Origin: Chryseobacterium tagetis
Lineage (GTDB): Bacteria; Bacteroidota; Bacteroidia; Flavobacteriales; Weeksellaceae
Direction: 5' to 3'
Assembly: GCF_016735585.2 (NCBI RefSeq)
Contig: NZ_JAERSE020000004.1
Coordinates: forward strand, 310,001-374,000
Length of the DNA stretch: 64,000 bases
Positions 1 through 7,700 of this stretch are shown piece by piece (position 1 is the first letter of the stretch; each line of letters starts with the position of its first letter). The notes beneath the pieces were generated by a model. The model ran no database searches, was not told the origin of the DNA, and worked only from the letters and a program-made list of their open reading frames with translations. The position numbers and the translations under genes were made by a program.

Positions 1-1
1 T

Positions 2-202
2 TTCACCAAATTTCAGATTTCAAAAAAATATTCAATTTTGGCAGTGACTATTTTAGCACCGATTTTCACTTATATTATTAATCTTCTGGTAACTGATTTT
101 ACAGACTACCGAATTGGTGTAGAATTAATTATCCTTAACGGATTGCTTACTTTCATCGGATTGTGGCTGGTAAGACATAAGTCGCATTTGAAAATTGTTT
201 AA
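2..202 (+). CDS. C-terminal end of a membrane transporter (partial)
   Basis: The window opens inside a reading frame that stays open for 66 codons and stops with TAA at 200-202. The residues are strongly hydrophobic in two stretches (about residues 10-32 and 41-58 of the visible part) separated by a short polar turn containing TDYRIG, followed by a basic tail. This is what the end of a multi-pass transporter looks like, with the positive tail on the cytoplasmic side. A sodium:solute symporter is my best guess from the wording of the tail, but the visible part is too short to assign the family. A strong terminator follows 33 nt downstream. Confidence 0.55.
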   Translation, partial: FTKFQISKKYSILAVTILAPIFTYIINLLVTDFTDYRIGVELIILNGLLTFIGLWLVRHKSHLKIV

Positions 203-234
203 TTAAAGTATTAAGCTTTACCTAAATAAAAACT

Positions 235-262
235 AAAATCCGGATTTCGCATCCGGATTTTT
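235..262 (+). terminator. Rho-independent terminator
   Basis: An 11-bp perfect stem (AAAATCCGGAT / ATCCGGATTTT) with loop TTCGC ends in a T run. It closes the transporter gene and separates it from transketolase. Confidence 0.85.
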
Positions 263-318
263 ACATTTTTATAAGACATTAAAAAATTGTAAATTCGCGT
301 GCAAATAAATCTTATATA

Positions 319-1170
319 ATGAGTAAAAGTATCGAAGAGTTAAAATCTCTTACTACACAAATCAGAAGAGACATTTTAAGAATGGTTCACGCTGTAAATT
401 CTGGTCACCCAGGTGGAAGTTTAGGATGTACTGAATACTTCACAGCCCTTTACGGAAAGGTAATGAACTATAATCTTCCTTTCACGATGGAAGGTAAAAA
501 TGAAGATCATTTCTATCTTTCAAACGGACACATTTCTCCGGTATTCTATTCAACTTTAGCTAGATTCAACTTTTTCCCTGTTGAGGAGTTGAGTACTTTC
601 AGAAAATTAGATTCTAGATTGCAAGGTCACCCTACGACTCACGAAGGTCTTCCGGGGATCAGAATCGCTTCAGGTTCTTTAGGACAAGGGCTTTCTGTAG
701 CTCTTGGTGTGGCTCAAGGTAAAAAATTAGATGGGGACAGCTCTTTGGTTTACTCTCTACACGGAGATGGTGAATTGCAGGAAGGTCAGGTTTGGGAAGC
801 ATTTATGTATGCTGCAGCAAAAAAAGTAGACAACATCATTTCTACGATCGACTATAATGGTCAGCAAATTGACGGAAGCACAGAAAATGTACTTTCTTTA
901 GGAAATCTTCACGCAAAATTAGAAGCTTTCGGATGGACTGTTTTGGAAGAGAAAAACGGTAATGATCTTGAAGCTGTGATTGCTATTCTTGAGAAAGCAA
1001 AAACTGAAACAGGAAAAGGAAAACCAGTAGTAATCATTCTTCATACAGAAATGGGAGCGGGTGTAGACTTTATGATGGGAACTCACGCTTGGCACGGAAA
1101 AGCTCCTAATGATGAGCAATTGGATACTGCATTCAAGCAATTATATTTAGAAGCTCCTGCTGATTATTAA
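319..1170 (+). CDS. Transketolase, N-terminal subunit
   Basis: This is the thiamine-diphosphate-binding half of transketolase, which moves two-carbon ketol units between sugar phosphates in the pentose phosphate pathway. The 283 residues begin at an ATG preceded by an A/T-rich leader. Visible motifs are SGHPGGSLG with His30, SNGHISPV near residue 70, and the ThDP motif GDGELQEGQ near residue 150, followed by the conserved Asn in DYNGQQ near residue 178. The usual bacterial enzyme is one chain of about 660 residues; here the second half is the next gene (1260-2204), the two-gene form common in Bacteroidota and archaea. The two products should form one enzyme. Identification is firm. Confidence 0.95.
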   Translation: MSKSIEELKSLTTQIRRDILRMVHAVNSGHPGGSLGCTEYFTALYGKVMNYNLPFTMEGKNEDHFYLSNGHISPVFYSTLARFNFFPVEELSTFRKLDSRLQGHPTTHEGLPGIRIASGSLGQGLSVALGVAQGKKLDGDSSLVYSLHGDGELQEGQVWEAFMYAAAKKVDNIISTIDYNGQQIDGSTENVLSLGNLHAKLEAFGWTVLEEKNGNDLEAVIAILEKAKTETGKGKPVVIILHTEMGAGVDFMMGTHAWHGKAPNDEQLDTAFKQLYLEAPADY

Positions 1171-1259
1171 TTATAAATGATGATCGATAAATGATGATTG
1201 CGAATCTTTAAAATATCATTGTCACCTATCATTTATCAATTATTAAAAACTTAAGTAAA
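1171..1259 (+). repeat. Intercistronic palindromic repeat-like spacer
   Basis: The spacer between the transketolase halves is built from ATGAT/GATAAATGAT-type words and their complements (GATAAATGAT near the start, ATCATTTATC near the end), so it can fold back on itself. A similar arrangement lies between the RND pump and its adaptor gene at 25584-25655. No open reading frame or terminator T run is present. Confidence 0.45.
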
Positions 1260-2204
1260 ATGAAATTTACATATACAGAAAAAAAAGATACACGTTCAGG
1301 ATTCGGAGCCGGATTAGCTGAACTTGCTGATACTAACCCAAATGTTGTAGCACTTTGTGCAGACCTTATCGGATCTTTGAAAATGGAGAAATTCATTGAG
1401 AAAGCTCCGGAAAGATTCTACCAGACAGGTATTGCAGAGGCCAACATGATGGGCCTTGCTGCTGGTCTTAGCATTACAGGGAAAATTCCTTTTACGGGAA
1501 CTTTCGCTAACTTTTCTACTTCAAGAGTGTATGACCAGATTCGTCAGTCTATCGCTTATTCTGGAAAAAATGTTAAAATCTGTGCTTCTCACGCAGGTCT
1601 TACTTTAGGAGAAGATGGTGCTACTCACCAGGTGTTGGAAGATATCGGGATGATGAAAATGCTTCCTGGAATGACGGTAATCAATCCTTGTGACTACAAC
1701 CAGACAAAAGCAGCTACAATCGCTATTGCTGAGCATGACGGTCCTGTATATCTAAGATTCGGTAGACCAACTGTTCCTGTTTTCATTCCGGAAGATATGC
1801 CTTTCGAAATCGGAAAAGGAATTCTTTTACAGGAAGGAACTGATGTAACAATCGTTGCAACAGGTCACCTGGTTTGGGAATCTTTAGTTGCTGCTGATGA
1901 GCTTGAAAAAGAAGGTATTTCTTGTGAGGTGATCAACATCCACACAATTAAACCTCTTGATGAAGAGATCATCTTAAAATCTGTTGAAAAAACAGGTAAA
2001 ATCGTAACTGCAGAAGAGCACAACTACCTTGGTGGTTTAGGTGAGTCTGTTGCGGGAATGTTAGCAAGAAAAAGACCGACAAGACAGGAATTCGTTGCAG
2101 TAAACGATACTTTCGGAGAGTCTGCTACGCCTGCTGAACTGATGAAGAAATATAAAATCGACGCTGCTGCTGTAAAAGAAGCAGTGAAGAGAATTTTAGC
2201 ATAA
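1260..2204 (+). CDS. Transketolase, C-terminal subunit
   Basis: This 314-residue protein carries the pyrimidine-binding and C-terminal domains of transketolase, completing the enzyme started by the preceding gene. The segment [13 protein letters not shown] near residue 58 holds the glutamate that activates the ThDP cofactor, and [15 protein letters not shown] near residue 110 is typical of the family (also seen in DXP synthase-like proteins). The gene lies 89 nt after the N-terminal subunit and ends at a strong hairpin, so the two are probably one transcript. DXP synthase can be ruled out because it is a single, differently ordered chain. Confidence is high. Confidence 0.95.
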   Translation: MKFTYTEKKDTRSGFGAGLAELADTNPNVVALCADLIGSLKMEKFIEKAPERFYQTGIAEANMMGLAAGLSITGKIPFTGTFANFSTSRVYDQIRQSIAYSGKNVKICASHAGLTLGEDGATHQVLEDIGMMKMLPGMTVINPCDYNQTKAATIAIAEHDGPVYLRFGRPTVPVFIPEDMPFEIGKGILLQEGTDVTIVATGHLVWESLVAADELEKEGISCEVINIHTIKPLDEEIILKSVEKTGKIVTAEEHNYLGGLGESVAGMLARKRPTRQEFVAVNDTFGESATPAELMKKYKIDAAAVKEAVKRILA

Positions 2205-2224
2205 TATTTTCTTACCTATATATG

Positions 2225-2253
2225 AAAAGCATCCTTTTTAGGATGCTTTTTTT
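2225..2253. terminator. Bidirectional terminator between convergent genes
   Basis: A 10-bp stem AAAAGCATCC / GGATGCTTTT with a 6-nt loop has T runs on both strands. It ends the transketolase transcript on the plus strand and can stop the TetR/DUF1348 operon on the minus strand. Confidence 0.85.
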
Positions 2254-2291
2254 ATTTTGAATTTGTTGGAAATTTGCAAAGGCAAAAACAC

Positions 2292-2705
2292 TTATTTAAA
2301 CTTCCTCTCCTCTTCTTTTATCGATAAATCATTAATACTTGCGAATCTTTTTCTCATTAAACCATTTTCATCAAATTCCCAATTTTCATTTCCGTAAGCT
2401 CGCAACCAATCGCCTTCTTTGGTTTGATATTCATATTCGAAACGAACAGCGATACGGTTTTCTGTATGCGCCCAATATTCTTTTTTCAGTTTATAATTCA
2501 ATTCGCGTTCCCATTTTTTAGAAAGAAATTTTACGATTTCTTCTCTACCGTTAACGAATTGATCTCTGTTTCTCCATTCGCTGTCGATAGTATATGCTTT
2601 GGAAACTCTTTCAGGGTCCTGACTATTCCAAGCATCTTCTGCTAATTGGATTTTTTCTAATGCCGTTTCAAAAGTAAAAGGCGGAAGTGGGTGCTTTTGT
2701 TCCAT
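2292..2705 (-). CDS. DUF1348 (SnoaL/NTF2-like) family protein
   Basis: The 137-residue product has the make-up of the DUF1348 family, small NTF2-like alpha+beta barrels. Typical parts are an N-terminal helix with [17 protein letters not shown], then [26 protein letters not shown] and the strands [12 protein letters not shown] and [12 protein letters not shown]. No catalytic role is established for this family. The gene starts 2 nt downstream of the TetR regulator, so the two are surely cotranscribed and the protein is probably under that regulator's control, a common layout for stress-response or xenobiotic-handling proteins. The function beyond the fold is unknown. Confidence 0.8.
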   Translation of the reverse strand: MEQKHPLPPFTFETALEKIQLAEDAWNSQDPERVSKAYTIDSEWRNRDQFVNGREEIVKFLSKKWERELNYKLKKEYWAHTENRIAVRFEYEYQTKEGDWLRAYGNENWEFDENGLMRKRFASINDLSIKEEERKFK

Positions 2706-2707
2706 GA

Positions 2708-3232
2708 TTACATTAAATTGATGATTATTTTTTTTGATTTTTCTATTAATTCATTCGATCTAAAAAGCTGGCTTTCAATAATGCTGCTTTCGAAAAGTAA
2801 ATAAATATGATCTGAAAGGTCTTTATCTTCCATTAATTCAGAAAAGTAATTCCTCAAATCTGTTTTGTGACCTTGAATGACAGATAAAATTTTCACATTA
2901 TCCGTAGAAATTTCAGATAAGATATTCAGGAAACTGCAACCTCTGAAATCTTCCTTTTGATTCATATAGATTAAAAAATCGAAGGACGAAATGATTTTAG
3001 ATTTTACATCTTTCTGTTTTGATGTGAAATTGTGTAACGCATTAAACCAATACTCATGTCTTACATTCAAAAATTCAACGCATAAGTCTTCTTTTGACTT
3101 AAAATATTGATAGAAGCTTGCTCTTGCCACATTTGCTTCAGCAATAATCTGATTAATTCCTGTAGAATTATATCCTTGTTTTGCAAAGAGTTCAAATGTT
3201 GTGTTAATTATTCTTTCTTTTGGTGATGACAT
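2708..3232 (-). CDS. TetR/AcrR family transcriptional regulator
   Basis: A 174-residue repressor-type protein with an N-terminal TetR helix-turn-helix (residues about 10-50: [18 protein letters not shown], then the recognition helix [10 protein letters not shown]) and a helical ligand-binding region after it. An upstream in-frame ATG at 3250 would add six residues, but a TAnnTTTG box at 3253-3260 would place the transcript start at about 3247, inside that extension, so I prefer the ATG at 3232. A perfect 7-bp inverted repeat at 3279-3296 sits where the -33 region should be and is a likely autoregulatory operator. It is followed 2 nt later by the DUF1348 gene. The ligand is unknown. Confidence 0.85.
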   Translation of the reverse strand: MSSPKERIINTTFELFAKQGYNSTGINQIIAEANVARASFYQYFKSKEDLCVEFLNVRHEYWFNALHNFTSKQKDVKSKIISSFDFLIYMNQKEDFRGCSFLNILSEISTDNVKILSVIQGHKTDLRNYFSELMEDKDLSDHIYLLFESSIIESQLFRSNELIEKSKKIIINLM

Positions 3233-3252
3233 GCTCGATTTATTTAACAAAA

Positions 3253-3260
3253 CAAATTTA
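3253..3260 (-). promoter_or_regulatory. -7 box of the TetR operon promoter
   Basis: The minus strand reads TAAATTTG, a full match to the Bacteroidota TAnnTTTG consensus. It lies 21 nt upstream of the preferred start codon at 3232 and argues against the longer start at 3250. Confidence 0.5.
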
Positions 3261-3278
3261 TAATTTTATTTTCAAAAC

Positions 3279-3296
3279 AGACAGATCATTCTGTCT
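3279..3296. promoter_or_regulatory. Candidate TetR operator
   Basis: AGACAGA and TCTGTCT form a perfect 7-bp inverted repeat around a 4-nt centre. Its centre is about 30 nt upstream of the -7 box, overlapping the -33 region, which is where a TetR-type repressor would block RNA polymerase. Confidence 0.6.
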
Positions 3297-3365
3297 ATAA
3301 TTATTTTAAAGAAATATCAATAATAACTAAATTTAAAATAAGTTCGGAACAAGAAAACTTCTTAG

Positions 3366-3538
3366 TTTTTAACGCAATGACCCTAACGTTTATCTTTAAT
3401 TAAACATGAAAAAATTTCCGTTCACAAAGACGTTTCACTCAGCTACGGCTCAAGTTATCATTTGCTGAACGAAGTGCCTTTGCGAGCGGAAAATAATACT
3501 CATTCATTAATACTTCGTTACAAACATTGCGTTAAAAA
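3366..3538. mobile_element. Nested inverted-repeat element (MITE-like candidate)
   Basis: Outer 14-bp perfect inverted repeats TTTTTAACGCAATG (3366-3379) and its complement (3525-3538) enclose an inner imperfect inverted repeat of 29-nt arms (3415-3443 and 3464-3492). The inner arms match at 22 of 29 positions and all seven differences are transitions, so on one strand or the other many could pair as G-U. There is no open reading frame inside. It resembles a small non-autonomous element or a long structured RNA/DNA hairpin. It lies in the 400-nt gap between the TetR operon and the next gene, both flanking genes being intact. Confidence 0.5.
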
Positions 3539-3543
3539 AAGTT

Positions 3544-3599
3544 TTGGCTAAAGCCAATTGGAATTGTTTAAAAAGAAAAAAACGGACTAAAGTCCGTTT
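3544..3599 (-). repeat. Paired palindromes, REP-like; distal one also a terminator
   Basis: Two short palindromes share a CT-AA-AG centre: TTGGCTAAAGCCAA at 3544-3557 and AAACGGACTAAAGTCCGTTT at 3580-3599. The second is followed on the minus strand by a T-rich run and probably terminates the gene at 3654-4031. From memory, palindromes of this form are scattered through many flavobacterial genomes; one copy in this window cannot prove that. Confidence 0.5.
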
Positions 3600-3653
3600 C
3601 TATTGATATTGTAATCTTTTAATCTTCGAGTTTTTTAATCCTTTAATAAAAGA

Positions 3654-4031
3654 TTATCTAAAGAATTTCCATTTCGGGATAATTGCCAACATCCCGAATC
3701 CTGTAAAAAGGAAAAGATTGGTAACATCCGTATAAAGGAAAGTGGATAGATAGTAATTGTGCATAAAGAAGTGCAGAACAAGCAGCGTTGGAAATGCAAA
3801 AATGCCTATTTTTCGGTAGAAAAACATTAAAACAAGACTTACTGCCATCAATGCATCGATCGTGAAAATAGCATAGGAATACCAAGCCGGAATATTCAAT
3901 GTTTCATGTTGCAGGTATTCATCAAGATCTATCCCGAATCCCATGATTGTAAACAACATCAAGGCTGCAAAAGCCAGAATAAATCCCCATCCTTTCTTCG
4001 GATCTTCGTCAAAATAGCTATATTCTTCCAT
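3654..4031 (-). CDS. Small four-helix membrane protein of unknown function
   Basis: I do not recognise a family for this 125-residue protein. Four hydrophobic segments are visible (about residues 14-32, 51-71, 75-92 and 102-119) with an acidic N-terminus (MEEYSYFDEDPKKG) and a basic end (PKWKFFR). The second and third segments are joined by FYRKIG and His/Tyr residues cluster at HFFMHNYYL. It lies just downstream of the Lrp-type regulator but a clear hairpin separates them. A role in the inner membrane is the only inference I can support. Confidence 0.7.
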   Translation of the reverse strand: MEEYSYFDEDPKKGWGFILAFAALMLFTIMGFGIDLDEYLQHETLNIPAWYSYAIFTIDALMAVSLVLMFFYRKIGIFAFPTLLVLHFFMHNYYLSTFLYTDVTNLFLFTGFGMLAIIPKWKFFR

Positions 4032-4036
4032 AGGTA

Positions 4037-4075
4037 CAAAAATAAAGAACTTATGAGAGATTTCATAAGTTCTTT
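4037..4075 (-). terminator. Terminator after the Lrp-type regulator
   Basis: A 13-bp perfect stem AAAGAACTTATGA / TCATAAGTTCTTT with a 6-nt loop lies between the regulator and the small membrane protein. The T-rich tail is on the minus strand. Confidence 0.8.
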
Positions 4076-4099
4076 TATATAATTCGTTTAAAATTTGAA

Positions 4100-4570
4100 T
4101 TAGATAGAGATCGCGTTGATCAATCTGTTTTTGTCACTTAGGTATTCTTCCATAGAAATCATACTTTCAGTTCTCATTACATCCTGAATATCATCTATTT
4201 GATAAATGATTCTTTTTGCATCCTCCGTATTTTTAGCTCTTACTTTACAAAAAATATTATATTTTCCTGAAATAACGCTTGCTTCAATTACATTAGGAAT
4301 ACTTGTTAATTCCTTCAATACTTCTTGCGTACGGTTTGATTTTGTTAAAAGAATTCCAATGAAAGCCGTGAAGTGATAGTCTAGCTTTCCGTAATCAATG
4401 TTAAGAGATGATCCCAAAATAATACCCGCATCTTCCATTTTTTTCACTCTTACGTGAATTGTTCCAGCAGAGACATCCATCTGTTTTGCAATTTCAGTAA
4501 AAGGCATTCTTGTATTTTCTACTAAGAAATCAAGAATTTTCTTGTCTATTTCGTCCAGTTGATAGTTCAT
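4100..4570 (-). CDS. Lrp/AsnC family transcriptional regulator
   Basis: The 156-residue protein has the standard two-domain plan: an N-terminal winged helix (DEIDKKILDFLVENTR, then TEIAKQMDVSAGTIHVRVKKMEDAGII, residues about 6-52) and a C-terminal RAM ligand-binding domain of alternating strands and helices (about 65-150) where amino acids bind in relatives. The target genes cannot be told from the sequence; members often control amino-acid metabolism and their own gene. Two TAnnTTTG boxes lie upstream (4600-4607 and 4615-4622, minus strand). A terminator follows, so the gene is monocistronic. Confidence 0.92.
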   Translation of the reverse strand: MNYQLDEIDKKILDFLVENTRMPFTEIAKQMDVSAGTIHVRVKKMEDAGIILGSSLNIDYGKLDYHFTAFIGILLTKSNRTQEVLKELTSIPNVIEASVISGKYNIFCKVRAKNTEDAKRIIYQIDDIQDVMRTESMISMEEYLSDKNRLINAISI

Positions 4571-4599
4571 ATTAGTCTGATTGTATTTTTTGTAAAAAA

Positions 4600-4607
4600 C
4601 AAATATA
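4600..4607 (-). promoter_or_regulatory. -7 box upstream of the Lrp-type regulator
   Basis: The minus strand reads TATATTTG, a perfect TAnnTTTG match 29 nt before the start codon. A second match, TAAATTTG, occupies 4615-4622, so either could serve. No good -33 element is evident for either. Confidence 0.5.
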
Positions 4608-4704
4608 TTTTTTGCAAATTTAGAAAAAATAATTTAGTAAAAAAAATTATCACAAATATTAACAATAATTAACACGGATGATAAAAATCATTAAAATATT
4701 CTGA

Positions 4705-7700
4705 TTATTTAACCTCTGATTTTACAGAATCTGTTTTTATTTCACTTTCAACTTTCTGCTGTTTTTTATTCTTTTTCTTCTTAAACAGGGAATTAAAACT
4801 TTTACTCCAAACGACCCCCACTCCATATGATTGATTTGCTGAGCCATTTGCATTAAGCCCAGTTCCAGTACCGATAGCATATGGTTTTGAATATCCTCTT
4901 AATATTAATGTCCCATCATTCTTCTTAGAAATATCATATTCTATAGATCCCTCTCCTGATAAGAAATTGTTGGTATCTGTATTTTCTGTCTTAGAAAGCG
5001 GAATTCCAAGACCTGTTTTTACGTTCACTCTTGGTGAAAGTTCAAAACTAACTCCTGCATTGGCTCTGTCTCCTGTATTTGAGTTCTGATCTCCTTTTAC
5101 ATAATTCAAGTCAATCTGGAATTCGTTACTCACTGTATTCAATGCTGAGCCTAATTGTTTTAAGATCATATTATATCCTGAACTTTCCGCTACTCCGGCA
5201 AAATCAACTCCTACTCCACCCGTCGTCATATTAAAGCTATTTAACAAAAGAACAGATCCAAATTGTAATACTTTTTCACCATCCTGACTTAGTTTACTGT
5301 TCAATGCTTCTTTTACCTGACTGGTAACATCTAATGCCGTCAATCCCAATTCGACCTCAGGATTTGTTAATGTTTCTGTAATCTTAGCCTGAAGAAGGAT
5401 TTTAATCGGCTGAAGTCCGCTCATACTAAGATATTCTCCCGTATTAGAAACCATCCTCATATAATTTGCCGTAATATCCAGAGTAGGCTTCATTGCATCA
5501 CCATCCCAACGAATACTGCTTCCTTTTTCTATCTGGAAGGTTTTGTTAAGGATCGCTTTAGAAATAAAGGTTCCGTTGTCTACCATATAAGCTCCACTCA
5601 TAGAAATATTCCCCTGTCTGCTCATCTGGAATTTCAGATTGTTGGCAATTCCTTTCACAGAAATGTTTCCTACATCATCTCCCACCAAAACATTTACAGT
5701 AGTCCCTTTATCGATATCCAGACTCAAATCGACATTCATATTAGCACCAGATTTCTTTTTATCTTCCAATACAATTTCTCCTACTTTATTTTCTTTTAAA
5801 AACCTCAGCATTTTAAATTCTTCCACATTAGTCGTAGAAGCAGAATTAAAGGTAAATGTACTTCCATTTAATGCTTTGAACGGAGTTCGTGGACTGGTTT
5901 CTATATCCAACGAAGAGACCGGTCCGGAAATCGTTGCTTCCCCCTGTCCATATACTCTACCCCAAAATAGGTCGTTATCTTTTTGAGTTGAATTTAAAAC
6001 CAAAAGATTATTGGCATTAAAGAAAAGAGCGACCTGCATTGAAGATAAGGTTTCAAAACGGATATACCCGGAAACTGTTCCCTGCGAGCTAGTTCTGCCA
6101 TCATGCACTTCAATATTATTAAGAATAGCCAATCCTTTTGATAAAGGAATTACCGTATCATCAAATGAATAATCAACTCCTGTAAATAAAAGCTTTAACC
6201 CGAATCCTTTTAATGCAATATCTCCACTATAATCAAGATCACTCAATTTTCCGCTAATTTTAAGATCTCCCGTTGCTTTACCCCGCATGTTTCCAAAGAT
6301 GGACTGTACAAACTGCTGTGTAAATGCAAGATCAAAATCTCTCATCTCTGCAGTAAGATCTATAACAGGAGACGAAGTATTATTGTTTACCGTTCCTGTA
6401 ACGTGCAGGTTGTTATTTCCTAAAACTCCTGCAGAAGCCACTTTGATATCCACATCATACACATTTAAAGAAAAACCGTTGGTTGCAGAGATAGTAATAT
6501 CTCCCATGTCATTTCCATTCATGACAATATCATCTATCGTCATGTCTATAAGGGGTTGCAAGGTACTTTTGTCCATACGGATCTTAACACTACCATTGGC
6601 AAGTCCTTTTATTCCCATGGGATTTCCTCCGGACTGCATTTCCAGAAGTTTCTCTATTGAGAAATCTTTCACTTCCGCGTCCACATAGAAATCTTTCGCC
6701 GATTTAAATGTTGATTCATTGATCTGTAATGAACTGTTATCAGAGTAAATTCTAAGATTTCTTATTTCAAAATCTGCAGTCTTCTTCCTGTATACAATAG
6801 AGTGATCTAAATTCGGATCGGTATCTATTTTCCAATTTACATCATTGAATGCAATTTCAGTAGGTTCAAATTTGAATACAAAGTCACCTGCCTCATTCGT
6901 AGACTGGTTAAAGTTGATTGCATAGCTTTTCAGCTTATTTTCTACGTCATCTTCCGGACTTCCGTGTTTGAAGTTCGTAGAAATTCTGAGCAGGCTATTA
7001 TTTTCATTTTTACCGGTTAAGGTAATATCTCTGAGTATATTTTTATTGTATTCAATCTTATTTATCTTCGCGTACAGTTGCTGATCGAGATTAGCCGTGT
7101 TAATTCTAACCATAATACTATCGACCATAGCACTGTCTTTCTTAATGTCGCCCCTGTCATTGATTTTATAAGAAGGATTGGATGCAGCCAATGCCTTATC
7201 CGCCTCTGTTATTTCCTCAATTTTGGTCATGACATACTTCAGAGAAGCTGCATCAAGATTTAAGATCAAATTATTAGAATTCCCATCATATTCACCATCC
7301 ACTTTTGCACCTTGAGGCAATTTCAGATCTGGCATAAAATAACTGATCAGACCTTGCTCAACATCAAAATTCATGGCAAAATTCTGACCTCTGTACAGCT
7401 TTCTCGGTGGCGGACCAACCAAAATTTTTCCTAAGCCATTTTCTACCATACCGACAAGATCTGCAAGATTATATTTCCCTGAAATTTTACCATTTACAGC
7501 TCCCGGTGCGTCAACATCAATTACTCTTCCGCCATTCTCTATGAAAGTTTTAAGTTTTGCATTAGGAATTTTATACCGTTCTGTTGCCGTTGCAAAATCT
7601 ATATTATTGGCTTCTACATCAAGGTTCAGATCATTTAAGGTAGACATCGCCATTTTTCCGACAACCTGCCCGCTCACGATTTGGTTTCCGGGTTTATCGG

